From assembly GCF_004340785.1 (NCBI RefSeq), contig NZ_SLXS01000004.1, positions 186,001 to 250,000 of the forward strand: DNA of 64,000 bases, read 5' to 3'. This DNA is from Tumebacillus sp. BK434. GTDB taxonomy: Bacteria > Bacillota > Bacilli > Tumebacillales > Tumebacillaceae. The translations under genes were made by a program, and so were the position numbers. This document shows, piece by piece, positions 37,473-44,914 of this stretch; within the stretch, counting starts at the first letter, position 1; each line of letters starts with the position of its first letter. The notes beneath the pieces were generated by a model that worked only from the letters and a program-made list of their open reading frames with translations, made no database searches and had not been told where the DNA came from.

Positions 37473-37667
37473 AACATTCGGAAACATGAGCAGTGACCGA
37501 GTGAATCGAGTCGTGCCGCTCAGAGACTCAGTTGTCAGTTACATGTAACACGGCCGTCAGAGATTCGGCTGTCAGACCAGAGCGCCGGCTTGAAGAAGCA
37601 CAGATCCGTCTGAAGTCTGACACGTGAAACACAATCTGCACCACGAACCGCTCGTTGCACAATCGAG

Positions 37668-37699
37668 AACTGCCGTCTGTAAGCGGGACGGCAGTTTTT
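37668..37699 (+). terminator. terminator upstream of selA
   Basis: AACTGCCGTC/GACGGCAGTT hairpin with five T. It ends transcription from the 36690-37472 gene or from a short leader. Confidence 0.75.
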
Positions 37700-37715
37700 G
37701 CGTTTTAAAACGCAA
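37698..37715. repeat. perfect 18-base palindrome
   Basis: TTGCGTTTTAAAACGCAA is a perfect inverted repeat with no spacer, about 55 bases before the selA start and just after a terminator. It could be an operator. A TAGAAT box lies 20 bases downstream. Confidence 0.5.
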
Positions 37716-37769
37716 GAAAGTCAGCTAGAATGGGAAGATGGAGTACCTCATGAAGAGGATGTGATCGTT

Positions 37770-39179
37770 TTGGAAAAACGCGGGACCGAACTGCTGCGCA
37801 GCCTGCCTGCTGTGCACCGGCTGCTTGACCATCCGCAGTGCCGTGATTTGGCGGCCGCGCACGGGCACAAGCTCGTCTCCACCGCTGCCGGCGACGTGAT
37901 CGGCGAGGTGCGCGCCAGCATCCTGCAAGGGGATGCGGAGGCGGAGACCGACCTCGACGTGCTCGCCGACCGGGTGGCGGAGCGGGTGCAAAAGCAGTTT
38001 CACCTGAACTACCGCGCCGTGATCAACGCGACCGGCGTCGTCCTGCACACCAATCTGGGGCGCGCCCCGCTGGCCGATGCGGCAATCGATGCGATCGAAC
38101 GCACGGCAAGAGGGTATACCAATCTTGAGCTCAACTTGGCGACCGGTGAACGCGGCTCCCGCTATGCGCACGTCGAAGAGCTGATCTGCGAGCTGACCGG
38201 CGCGGAAGCAGCGCTTGTCGTCAATAACAACGCCGCCGCCGTCCTGCTCGTTCTGACCGAGATGGCGAAAGGGAAAAGCGTGATCATCTCCCGCGGCCAG
38301 CTCGTCGAGATCGGCGGCTCGTTCCGCGTGTCGGAAGTGATGAAGGCGAGCGGCGCCCAGCTCATCGAAGTCGGCACCACCAACAAGACGCACGAGTACG
38401 ACTACGAACGCGCGATCGACGACGACACCGCCCTGATCCTGCGCGTGCACACCAGCAACTTCCGCGTCGTCGGCTTCACCCACCAGCCGGAATTGTCCGA
38501 TCTGGTCGCCCTGGCTCACGCGCGCAATGTGCCGGTCTATGAAGACTTGGGCTCCGGCTCGCTGTTCGACCTGCGCGCCCACGGCATCGGTGATGAACCG
38601 ACTGTGCGCGAGACGGTCAGAGCGGGCGTGGATCTCTGCTCGTTCTCCGGGGACAAGCTGCTCGGCGCCACGCAGGCGGGATTTATTGTCGGCAAGCAGG
38701 AATACATAAAACGGATCAAGAAAAACCAATTGACCCGCGCACTGCGCGTGGACAAGCTGACTCTGGCCGCGCTGGAAGCGACCTTGCGCCTGTATCTCGA
38801 TGAAGATCTCGCCAAGCGCGACAACCCGACGCTCTGGATGCTCCTGCGCACGCCCGATTCGATGGGCGCAGAGGCAGAACGGCTGCAGGCCGGGCTGGCT
38901 GCCGTGTTTGGCGAAGCGGCAGACGTGCAGGTGGAGCCGGGCTTTTCCCAAGTCGGGGGCGGATCGCTGCCGACGGAGGAATTGCCGAGCTGGCATGTGA
39001 CGGTCAGATCCCGTCAGTTTTCGCTGAATGCGTTAGAACGAGCGCTTCGTCACGTCGCCTTGCCGGTGATGACGACGATGCGAAAGGAGGCGATACATTT
39101 CGATGTCAGAACGATCTTCCCAAGAGAGATCCCAGCAGTTGTCGACAGCGTCCGTGACGCCTTCGCAAGGCTCGGGTGA
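37770..39179 (+). CDS. selA: L-seryl-tRNA(Sec) selenium transferase
   Basis: This 469-residue PLP enzyme converts Ser-tRNA(Sec) to Sec-tRNA(Sec) using selenophosphate. It shows NATGVVLHTNLGRAPL, the NNNAAAVLL block and the Schiff-base Lys296 in FSGDKLLGATQAG. Length agrees with E. coli SelA (463). The TTG at 37770 was chosen because AAGAGG lies 11 bases upstream and homologues begin close to LLRSLPAVHRLL. A GTG at 37761 is too close to that site. Its 3' end overlaps selD by 77 bases, so expression is coupled. selB and tRNA(Sec) are not in the window. Confidence 0.93.
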   Translation: MEKRGTELLRSLPAVHRLLDHPQCRDLAAAHGHKLVSTAAGDVIGEVRASILQGDAEAETDLDVLADRVAERVQKQFHLNYRAVINATGVVLHTNLGRAPLADAAIDAIERTARGYTNLELNLATGERGSRYAHVEELICELTGAEAALVVNNNAAAVLLVLTEMAKGKSVIISRGQLVEIGGSFRVSEVMKASGAQLIEVGTTNKTHEYDYERAIDDDTALILRVHTSNFRVVGFTHQPELSDLVALAHARNVPVYEDLGSGSLFDLRAHGIGDEPTVRETVRAGVDLCSFSGDKLLGATQAGFIVGKQEYIKRIKKNQLTRALRVDKLTLAALEATLRLYLDEDLAKRDNPTLWMLLRTPDSMGAEAERLQAGLAAVFGEAADVQVEPGFSQVGGGSLPTEELPSWHVTVRSRQFSLNALERALRHVALPVMTTMRKEAIHFDVRTIFPREIPAVVDSVRDAFARLG

Positions 39180-40236
39180 CGCTGTGTTGCCCAGCGAACA
39201 GGTGCGCTTGACCCTGCTGACCGAAAAAGCCGGCTGAGGCTGCAAAATCGGCCCGGCCGACCTGGCGCAAGTTTTGCGCCATCTTCCGAAAAATGTTCCT
39301 GATGCGAACCTGATCGTCGGTATCGACACGTCTGACGATGCGGGTGTGTACAAACTGAATGACGAGACGGCGCTCGTGCAGACGGTCGACTATTTCACGC
39401 CGGTCGTCGATGACCCGTACATGTTTGGCGCGATCGCCGCTGCCAACGCCTTGTCTGACGTCTATGCGATGGGCGGGACGCCGCTGACGGTGCTGAACAT
39501 CGTCGGCTTCCCGATCTCCAAGCTGGACAAAAAAATCCTCGCTGAGATCCTGCGCGGCGGCGCCGACAAAGTCCGCGAGTCGGGCGCGGTGATCGCCGGC
39601 GGGCACTCGATCGACGACACCGACCCGAAATTCGGCATGGCGGTGACCGGGATCGTCCACCCGGAGAAAGTCTGGACGAACGCCGGGGCGCGCCCCGGCG
39701 ACAAGCTGATCCTGACCAAGCCGATCGGCGTGGGCATCGTGACCACGGCGATCAAGCGGGGGAAAGCATCGCCGGAGCTGATCCAACTGGTCGAAGTGAC
39801 GATGGCTGCGCTGAACAAGGTGCCGGCGGAGACGGCGAAAGAGTTTACCGTCCACGGCTGCACCGACGTGACCGGCTTCGGTCTGGCCGGTCATGCGCTG
39901 GAGATGGCGCGCGGGGCGAACGCCGGCGTGGTGCTCTATGCGTCGCAAGTGCCGCTGCTGCCGGACACCGTCTCCCTTGTCGAGCAAAAGGTGTATCCGG
40001 GCGGCACCGTGCGCAACATCGACTGGGTGAAGGACGATGTGACCTACGAAGGCGTCGATGAGACCACCAAGATCATCCTCTGTGACGCCGTCACCTCGGG
40101 CGGCCTGCTGCTCGCCGTGCCGGCCGACGAAGCGGACTCGCTCGTCGCCAAGCTCCGCGACCGCGGCATCGCCGCCGCCTCGATCGTCGGTGAAGTGGTG
40201 GCCGATCATCCGGGCAAGCTGACCGTTCGTCCGTAA
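39103..40236 (+). CDS. selD: selenophosphate synthetase, selenocysteine-containing
   Basis: The frame from ATG 39103 to 40236 is interrupted only by TGA at 39235-39237, in the context KAG-U-GCKIGPADL, where SelD enzymes carry Cys or Sec. Read through, it gives 377 residues with Sec at 45, followed by DTSDDAGVY, the GG-x-x-D ATP-binding segments and GGHSIDD, all typical of SelD. It makes monoselenophosphate from selenide and ATP. SD AAAGGAGG lies 12 bases before the ATG, inside the selA 3' end. A GTG at 39202 would give a shorter form with Sec at 12 but has no clear SD. A SECIS-like hairpin follows the TGA. Confidence 0.93.
39263..39281 (+). promoter_or_regulatory. candidate bacterial SECIS hairpin in selD
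   Basis: TGGCGCAA and TTGCGCCA form an 8-bp stem with a GTT loop, starting 26 bases after the UGA and lying inside the coding sequence. Position and a G at the start of the loop fit the bacterial SECIS consensus recognised by SelB. Confidence 0.65.
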
Positions 40237-40240
40237 CACC

Positions 40241-40276
40241 AAAAGGGACTCCGTCTACACGCGGAGTCCCTTTTTC
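40241..40276. terminator. bidirectional terminator selD / CPBP gene
   Basis: AAAAGGGACTCCG/CGGAGTCCCTTTTT hairpin. The stop of the - strand CPBP gene lies in the loop. Confidence 0.85.
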
Positions 40277-41691
40277 TTGTAGGCAAATACAAGCAGGGGC
40301 AACAACAGCCACAACAAGCCCCGGTAATCCCCATACATCCCGCCCATGGTAACGCTCGCCAGAAAGCTGTCGTACAGAAAATGTCCGGTGATGACCGCAC
40401 CAAGCCCATAGCGCCGGTAGAGCCAGAAGAAGAGCGGCCCGATCACCAAGCCCAGCTCGAGAATGCGGTAATACCATGGGGAGACATCGTACGACAGATG
40501 GGTGAGCGACCAGAGCAGGGAAGAGGCTAAGGCCGCGACGAGCGCCGGCTGCAGCCAGCGGCCGAACAACCGGCGGAAGATCAGCTCTTCGCTCAAGGCC
40601 GCCATGACGGCAGCGACCCCGGTCAGCAGCAAGGGCCAGGGGGACAGCGCCAGCGTCTCCTGCTGCTGCAGGTCGGACGCCCAAAACCCAAATGCCGAAG
40701 CCAGCCAGCTCAGCAGCGTGCTGACGCCTGCCAATATGCCGAACACGCCGTACCCTGCCGTGACCTGCCTGTGGAGCCAATCCGGATCTTTGACCCGCTG
40801 GAGCAGCGTCGGGCCGGACGGTGCCGTGATTACAAAGAGGCTGAACAGGATGCCCGCATAGGCAACGCCTTTGAGCAGACCGGCCAGCGACGGTTCGATC
40901 AGCCAGCAGAGGGCCGGCATGCTCGCGCTCACCAGCGCCTCGCCCGTGAGCCGCCGTCCGCCCAAGCCCCGTTTCCAAACGGTATAAAAGGCGCTGACGA
41001 CAATCCCGATGATCACGAGCAGAAACAGCAAGCCGGAAGCAAACAGCGCGATCTTTTTTACCACGGAAGCTTCGGCGGTCTCTAGGTCTTTCGCCTCAGA
41101 CGCTGCCACCACTTCCAAGCGATGCTCAAACGCACCCCATCGATCGCCCGCCAGCTCGGCAAGAAACATTTCGCGGAGGCCTTCGTATTGATAACCAGTC
41201 TCAAAGCTTAGCAATAGATGCTCCGCACCCGTATTATTAATGGAAGAAACAGATAGCGTTTGCACGCCAAACCGTTTCATCAGCGCTTGGCGCACCTGTT
41301 CAACCTGCTCGTCTTGCGAACCGGGGAATAGTGCCAAAGTCATACCCCGAATCCCTTCCACACGGCCGTTCTGGCGATTGACCAGCACCTCTGCCGCTCC
41401 CGATTTCACCTTCCACATCACCAGCGGTTTGTTCGCATCGTCAGCCTCTTGACGAAAGGCATCGGTCATCTTGCGCTCCTGCAGATGACGAGACACAGCT
41501 GCAGATTCTAACTGCTCCACCGTCAACTCGCCGTCGCCCAGCCACGCAGCGGCCGTCGCTTTGGCCTGCTCGGGGGTGACCGTCAGCGGCAACGGCGTGT
41601 GCTGCATGCCATGCACCCACAAGAGCTCGCCGATCAGCAGAGCCAATCCGAACAGCCCGAGCAGCAGCAAACCCCGCATTTTTCGCACCAT
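40255..41691 (-). CDS. CPBP family membrane metalloprotease
   Basis: This 478-residue protein begins with a membrane helix, followed by an extracytoplasmic domain of ~200 residues (TPEQAKATAAAWL onward). The C-terminal half is multi-spanning. The CAAX-protease/bacteriocin-processing signature is present: EELIFRR (Glu368, Glu369, Arg373), a later His in SLTHLSYD, and HFLYDS. Family members act in prenyl-protein processing, bacteriocin immunity or signalling. The substrate here is unknown. ATG at 41691 has GAGGAGGAG in front. The large N-terminal extension is unusual for a plain CPBP protein. Confidence 0.85.
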   Translation of the reverse strand: MVRKMRGLLLLGLFGLALLIGELLWVHGMQHTPLPLTVTPEQAKATAAAWLGDGELTVEQLESAAVSRHLQERKMTDAFRQEADDANKPLVMWKVKSGAAEVLVNRQNGRVEGIRGMTLALFPGSQDEQVEQVRQALMKRFGVQTLSVSSINNTGAEHLLLSFETGYQYEGLREMFLAELAGDRWGAFEHRLEVVAASEAKDLETAEASVVKKIALFASGLLFLLVIIGIVVSAFYTVWKRGLGGRRLTGEALVSASMPALCWLIEPSLAGLLKGVAYAGILFSLFVITAPSGPTLLQRVKDPDWLHRQVTAGYGVFGILAGVSTLLSWLASAFGFWASDLQQQETLALSPWPLLLTGVAAVMAALSEELIFRRLFGRWLQPALVAALASSLLWSLTHLSYDVSPWYYRILELGLVIGPLFFWLYRRYGLGAVITGHFLYDSFLASVTMGGMYGDYRGLLWLLLPLLVFAYKKKGLRV

Positions 41692-41748
41692 AAACGCTCC
41701 TCCTCGAACCCAGTCCCACCAAGTGTAACACAAAAAAGAAAATAAGTG

Positions 41749-41777
41749 TTGACATGCCAGATGTTTGCCAATATAAT
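41749..41777 (+). promoter_or_regulatory. perfect consensus sigma-A promoter
   Basis: TTGACA, a 17-base spacer and TATAAT match the sigma-A consensus at every position. Transcription would start at about 41785. No protein gene begins within the next 400 bases, and a terminator stands 60 bases downstream. Confidence 0.85.
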
Positions 41778-41784
41778 ATTCGTT

Positions 41785-41860
41785 GCTATGAACCATACAT
41801 AGTCCATGAGGAAATTCCTCATCCTTTAAAAAAGCGATGATCGAGCATCATCGTTTTTTT
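41785..41860 (+). ncRNA. candidate small structured RNA (~75 nt)
   Basis: From the start predicted by the perfect promoter, the transcript would hold three stem-loops. The first is CTATG/CATAG (41786-41802). The second is ATGAGGA/TCCTCAT (41806-41822). The third is an intrinsic terminator, CGATGAT/ATCATCG (41835-41853), followed by seven T. There is no meaningful open frame (Met-Asn-His-Thr-stop only). It is either a free small RNA or an attenuated leader of codY, whose start is 330 bases further on. I do not recognise it as a known RNA family. Confidence 0.55.
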
Positions 41861-42189
41861 CATGGATTTTTTACGAAAAACGACATTGCAAAATGTTTCA
41901 ATCCTTGATATATTTAATCAGGATTCGAGAATTATCAGAATTGTTCCCGGTTACTTTACTCTCTTTCCTCAGTCGGTGGGAGAACATGTATGATCTTTCT
42001 CAAATTGGGCAATGTTGAAGAATGAGGGCTGAATTGTTACAGTTCTATGATATTTTCGTAGTTTTCCGGTTGTATGCTTGAAAATGCGCATCATTTCGAC
42101 TACTGTATAGTTGTTGCGCAGTTAAGAATCAATCAAAATCACAAAGTGTAAGCGAAATAACTAAGAAAAAATAGATAGCAGGTGAACCC
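41861..42189. other. AT-rich gap before codY
   Basis: This 329-base stretch is much richer in A+T than its surroundings and has no credible gene. It holds an imperfect inverted repeat (AATCCTTGAT ... ATCAGGATT, 41900-41926) and a sequence at 41930-41944 that matches the CodY box AATTTTCWGAAAATT at 11 of 15 positions. A codY promoter must lie here if the upstream terminator is efficient, but I see no strong one. Confidence 0.5.
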
Positions 42190-42969
42190 ATGGTTTTGTT
42201 GGAAAAAATACAACGCTTTAACCGTCTGCTGCAAAAATCGGCTGCAAACGGCGTCGACTTCATGGAGCTGGCGAAACTGCTCAGTGACATGGTAGACTCT
42301 AACGTCTACGTGGTTTCGAAAACGGGTAAGATTTTGGGCTTTGGCCTCGCCGAGTACGAGCTGACTTTGGAATGGAATCAGATCATGACCGTCGATCAGC
42401 GCTTCCCGGGCAACTTTAACGAGTCGCTGATCAAGATCACCGAAACGCAGAAGAACATCGAGAACAAAGAGCCGTTCTACGTGTTCTCCGCAGAAGAGAA
42501 CGAAGTGTTCAAGAAGAAGAACCTGACGATCGTTCCGATCGTCGGCGGCGGCACGCGCCTCGGCACCTTGGTGCTGGCGCGCCTGAACAACAAGTTCACC
42601 GATGAAGATCTCATCCTCTCCGAATACGGCGCAACTGTGGTTGGCATGGAGATCATCCGTGCCGAGCAGGAAGAAATTCATGAAAAAGCCCGCCAGCGCG
42701 CGATGGTGATGATGGCGCTCGAATCCCTGTCCTTCTCGGAACAGGAAGCGATCCAGCACATCTTTAAAGAGCTGGAAGGCTCCGAAGGTCTGCTCGTCGC
42801 CTCGAAGATCGCAGACCGCGTCGGCATCACCCGCTCGGTCATCGTCAACGCGATCCGCAAGCTGGAATCGGCCGGCGTCATCGAATCCCGCTCGCTGGGT
42901 ATGAAAGGCACGTACATCAAGGTGCTCAACCCGCTGTTCCTTGAGCAGCTCGAAGCGCTCGACAAGTAA
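42190..42969 (+). CDS. codY: GTP- and branched-chain-amino-acid-sensing global repressor CodY
   Basis: This 259-residue protein is the normal length for CodY. It has the N-terminal GAF-like effector domain (LSDMVDSNVYVVSKTGKILG) and a C-terminal winged helix with the conserved recognition segment IADRVGITRSVIVNAIRKLESAGVIESR. CodY represses stationary-phase, amino-acid and often secondary-metabolite genes when GTP and branched-chain amino acids are abundant. Here it is not in the usual codV-clpQ-clpY-codY operon. It stands alone behind a long AT-rich leader. The SD GCAGGTG is moderate. Confidence 0.97.
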   Translation: MVLLEKIQRFNRLLQKSAANGVDFMELAKLLSDMVDSNVYVVSKTGKILGFGLAEYELTLEWNQIMTVDQRFPGNFNESLIKITETQKNIENKEPFYVFSAEENEVFKKKNLTIVPIVGGGTRLGTLVLARLNNKFTDEDLILSEYGATVVGMEIIRAEQEEIHEKARQRAMVMMALESLSFSEQEAIQHIFKELEGSEGLLVASKIADRVGITRSVIVNAIRKLESAGVIESRSLGMKGTYIKVLNPLFLEQLEALDK

Positions 42970-42977
42970 AACAGAAT

Positions 42978-43013
42978 CGTCCTGCCCGCATCGCGCGGTC
43001 AGGACGTTTTTTA
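42978..43013. terminator. terminator between codY and the amidase gene
   Basis: CGTCCTG...CAGGACG stem with an inner CCGC/GCGG pairing and six T on the + strand. Convergent genes share it. Confidence 0.82.
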
Positions 43014-44543
43014 TTGCTCCTGCAGATATCCCACGATCGCTTGAAACAGCCCCTCGGCCGCTTTTTCCCCATGTCCCGGCTCCTGCGTGTTCAGCTCATC
43101 CTGCGCATTGGTCAAGAATGCCGTCTCGACCAGAATCGCCGTCACCCGATTCTCCCGCAACACATAGTAGTCTCCGTAGCGCGCCCCGAGGTCGGGCAGC
43201 CCCAGCGTCTTGACCAGCGCTTGCTGCGCGCGTCTGGCCAGCGCATGGTCTGCGCCGTCTTCGCTGTAGTAAAAGGTCATCGACCCGGACAGCGCCGCAT
43301 CGTCGTGGGTGTTGTAGTGCAGCGAGACGAACAGGTCGGCCTGCTCCTGCTCGGCGATCTGCACCCGTTCGCTCAAGGTCACAAAGCGGTCGTCGTCGCG
43401 CGTCAGCACCACGCGGGCGCCGGTCGTGACCAATTTGTTGTACAGGCTGCGCGTCAGGTTCAAGTTGAGGTCTTTCTCATAGACGCCCGTCTGCCGCCCG
43501 ACCGCTCCGACGTCAAAACCGCCGTGCCCGGCGTCGAGCACGATCGTTTTGCCGCGCAGTCGGTTGTCGAGCGTGGCCTGCTCTTCCGGCACTTGTCCGA
43601 GGTCGCCCGTCACGTCGGTAAGCCAGGCGGCGACCCATGCTTTTGTCTCCGGGTCGATCTGCAGCTGCAGCCAGGCGCCCGACTTGGCGGTCACGGCAAA
43701 CTGGCTGCCGGCGCGCCCGGCGGTCAGCACCGGGAAGTTGGTGCCAGGCCCGGTGCGCAGGTTGGCGTGCTCGTTCAGCTTGACCTGCACCGCATTGCTG
43801 TCGCTGGGACGGGACTCCGCTTGCGGCAAGGCATGTCCGGGCAGGCGCAGATACTCGGTGGCGACATACCCTGTGCCGCCCGCATAAGAGATCTCCGTCC
43901 AGCCGCCCGCTTTTTCGCCGTGCACCGGCACGATCTCATTTTGCTGCAAGGTGCCGAGCACCTTAGCTTCCAGCGACGGAGCGGCGCGCACGTTGAGCTG
44001 CTGTGCGATCACCGTCGCCTGATGCTGCTGCGTTTTCGCGGCCGATTTGGCTTTGTCCTCCGACGGGGTGACCAGCCAGCTCGCCACCCAGCCGGTGCGC
44101 TCGTCCGGCAGGCGGATCTGCATCCAGTCGCCGCTCTGCTGCAGGAGCGGATACAAGGTGCCGGGGGAGATCGTCGTCACGATCTCGTAGGACGTGGACG
44201 CCCCGCCGCGCACGTTGACAGATGCTTCCTTCGCCTCGACGACCTGGATCGTCGGGTTCGAAGAGGCGAAGCGCGCCCCTTCCTTGACGAGCGAGGCGTG
44301 TATCCATCCTGAGCGCCCTTTGTCCAGCCGCACCTGGTACCAGTCGTTGCTTGCGCTGATCACTTCGTAGGACTCGCCAAAATCGGCCGTGCCGACTACG
44401 GCCGTCTCAGTGCCGGCGCCGCTGCGGATGTTCACATCATAAGCGGTGACTTTGACGAAACGACCCTCTTCCGCAAAGGCGGCCAAGGAAAAAATCAGAC
44501 TAAACAAAAGCACCAAAACGATCAGCCGATTTCGCTTGTTCAC
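43011..44543 (-). CDS. N-acetylmuramoyl-L-alanine amidase with four SH3b domains
   Basis: This is a 510-residue secreted cell-wall hydrolase. After a signal peptide (LIVLVLLFSLIFSLAAFA-E) come four bacterial SH3 repeats, each with the NIRSG/NVRGG/NVRAA/NLRTG motif followed by W and GW(I/V)A. The C-terminal amidase_3 domain has zinc ligands in LDAGHGG, a downstream Glu near YEKDLNL and His in SLHYN, plus the catalytic Glu in ILVETAFLTN. The GTG at 44543 follows AAGGA. A longer frame to 44621 lacks a site. A role in wall turnover or spore/mother-cell lysis is likely. Confidence 0.9.
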   Translation of the reverse strand: MNKRNRLIVLVLLFSLIFSLAAFAEEGRFVKVTAYDVNIRSGAGTETAVVGTADFGESYEVISASNDWYQVRLDKGRSGWIHASLVKEGARFASSNPTIQVVEAKEASVNVRGGASTSYEIVTTISPGTLYPLLQQSGDWMQIRLPDERTGWVASWLVTPSEDKAKSAAKTQQHQATVIAQQLNVRAAPSLEAKVLGTLQQNEIVPVHGEKAGGWTEISYAGGTGYVATEYLRLPGHALPQAESRPSDSNAVQVKLNEHANLRTGPGTNFPVLTAGRAGSQFAVTAKSGAWLQLQIDPETKAWVAAWLTDVTGDLGQVPEEQATLDNRLRGKTIVLDAGHGGFDVGAVGRQTGVYEKDLNLNLTRSLYNKLVTTGARVVLTRDDDRFVTLSERVQIAEQEQADLFVSLHYNTHDDAALSGSMTFYYSEDGADHALARRAQQALVKTLGLPDLGARYGDYYVLRENRVTAILVETAFLTNAQDELNTQEPGHGEKAAEGLFQAIVGYLQEQ

Positions 44544-44690
44544 AGTTTCCTTGACCCCCTTTTTCACGTTGTCTGAGCGTTCATTTCGCGACCATTTTTG
44601 TAAAATCCTGCCCCTCGACACCGTTAGATTCGCATCCGACAGGGAAGACTAAAGAGAGTCAAAATGCGACATTCGAGGAGGGCTTTTCCT

Positions 44691-44864
44691 ATGCGCAAAA
44701 CGATTCATCAACAAGTGGCAACCTTCACGAACCGACGGCTGTTAAACGTCGATTTTCACGATTTTCTGCAAAAGTCGCAGTACATGGAAGACGTCGAACT
44801 GGCCTGCGAATTTTCGCTCAGCTCCCGCGAAGTGCAGCACATGCGCGCCAAGATGCAAAAATAG
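44691..44864 (+). CDS. small protein with HTH-like C-terminus
   Basis: This 57-residue protein has a strong GAGGAGG 9 bases before its ATG. The C-terminal half (EDVELACEFSLSSREVQHMRAKMQK) looks like a short helix-turn-helix of sigma region-4 type, and the N-terminal half is polar. It stands alone 50 bases before hemZ. I recall similar small proteins in related Firmicutes but know no function. The SD and the HTH-like pattern support a real gene. Confidence 0.65.
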   Translation: MRKTIHQQVATFTNRRLLNVDFHDFLQKSQYMEDVELACEFSLSSREVQHMRAKMQK

Positions 44865-44914
44865 TGGACGCACCTCCCGCAGATGGGTACACTGGTATCT
44901 GGAGGTGACGGTCT

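Noticed and set aside
37473-37697. tRNA(Sec) gene upstream of selA
   Set aside because: No cloverleaf, no TCA anticodon loop and no CCA-adjacent acceptor pairing could be found.
39274-40236. SelD as a shorter gene starting after the TGA
   Set aside because: It would lose the active-site Sec/Cys and the conserved KAGUGCK region. The upstream frame with an SD is continuous apart from the TGA.
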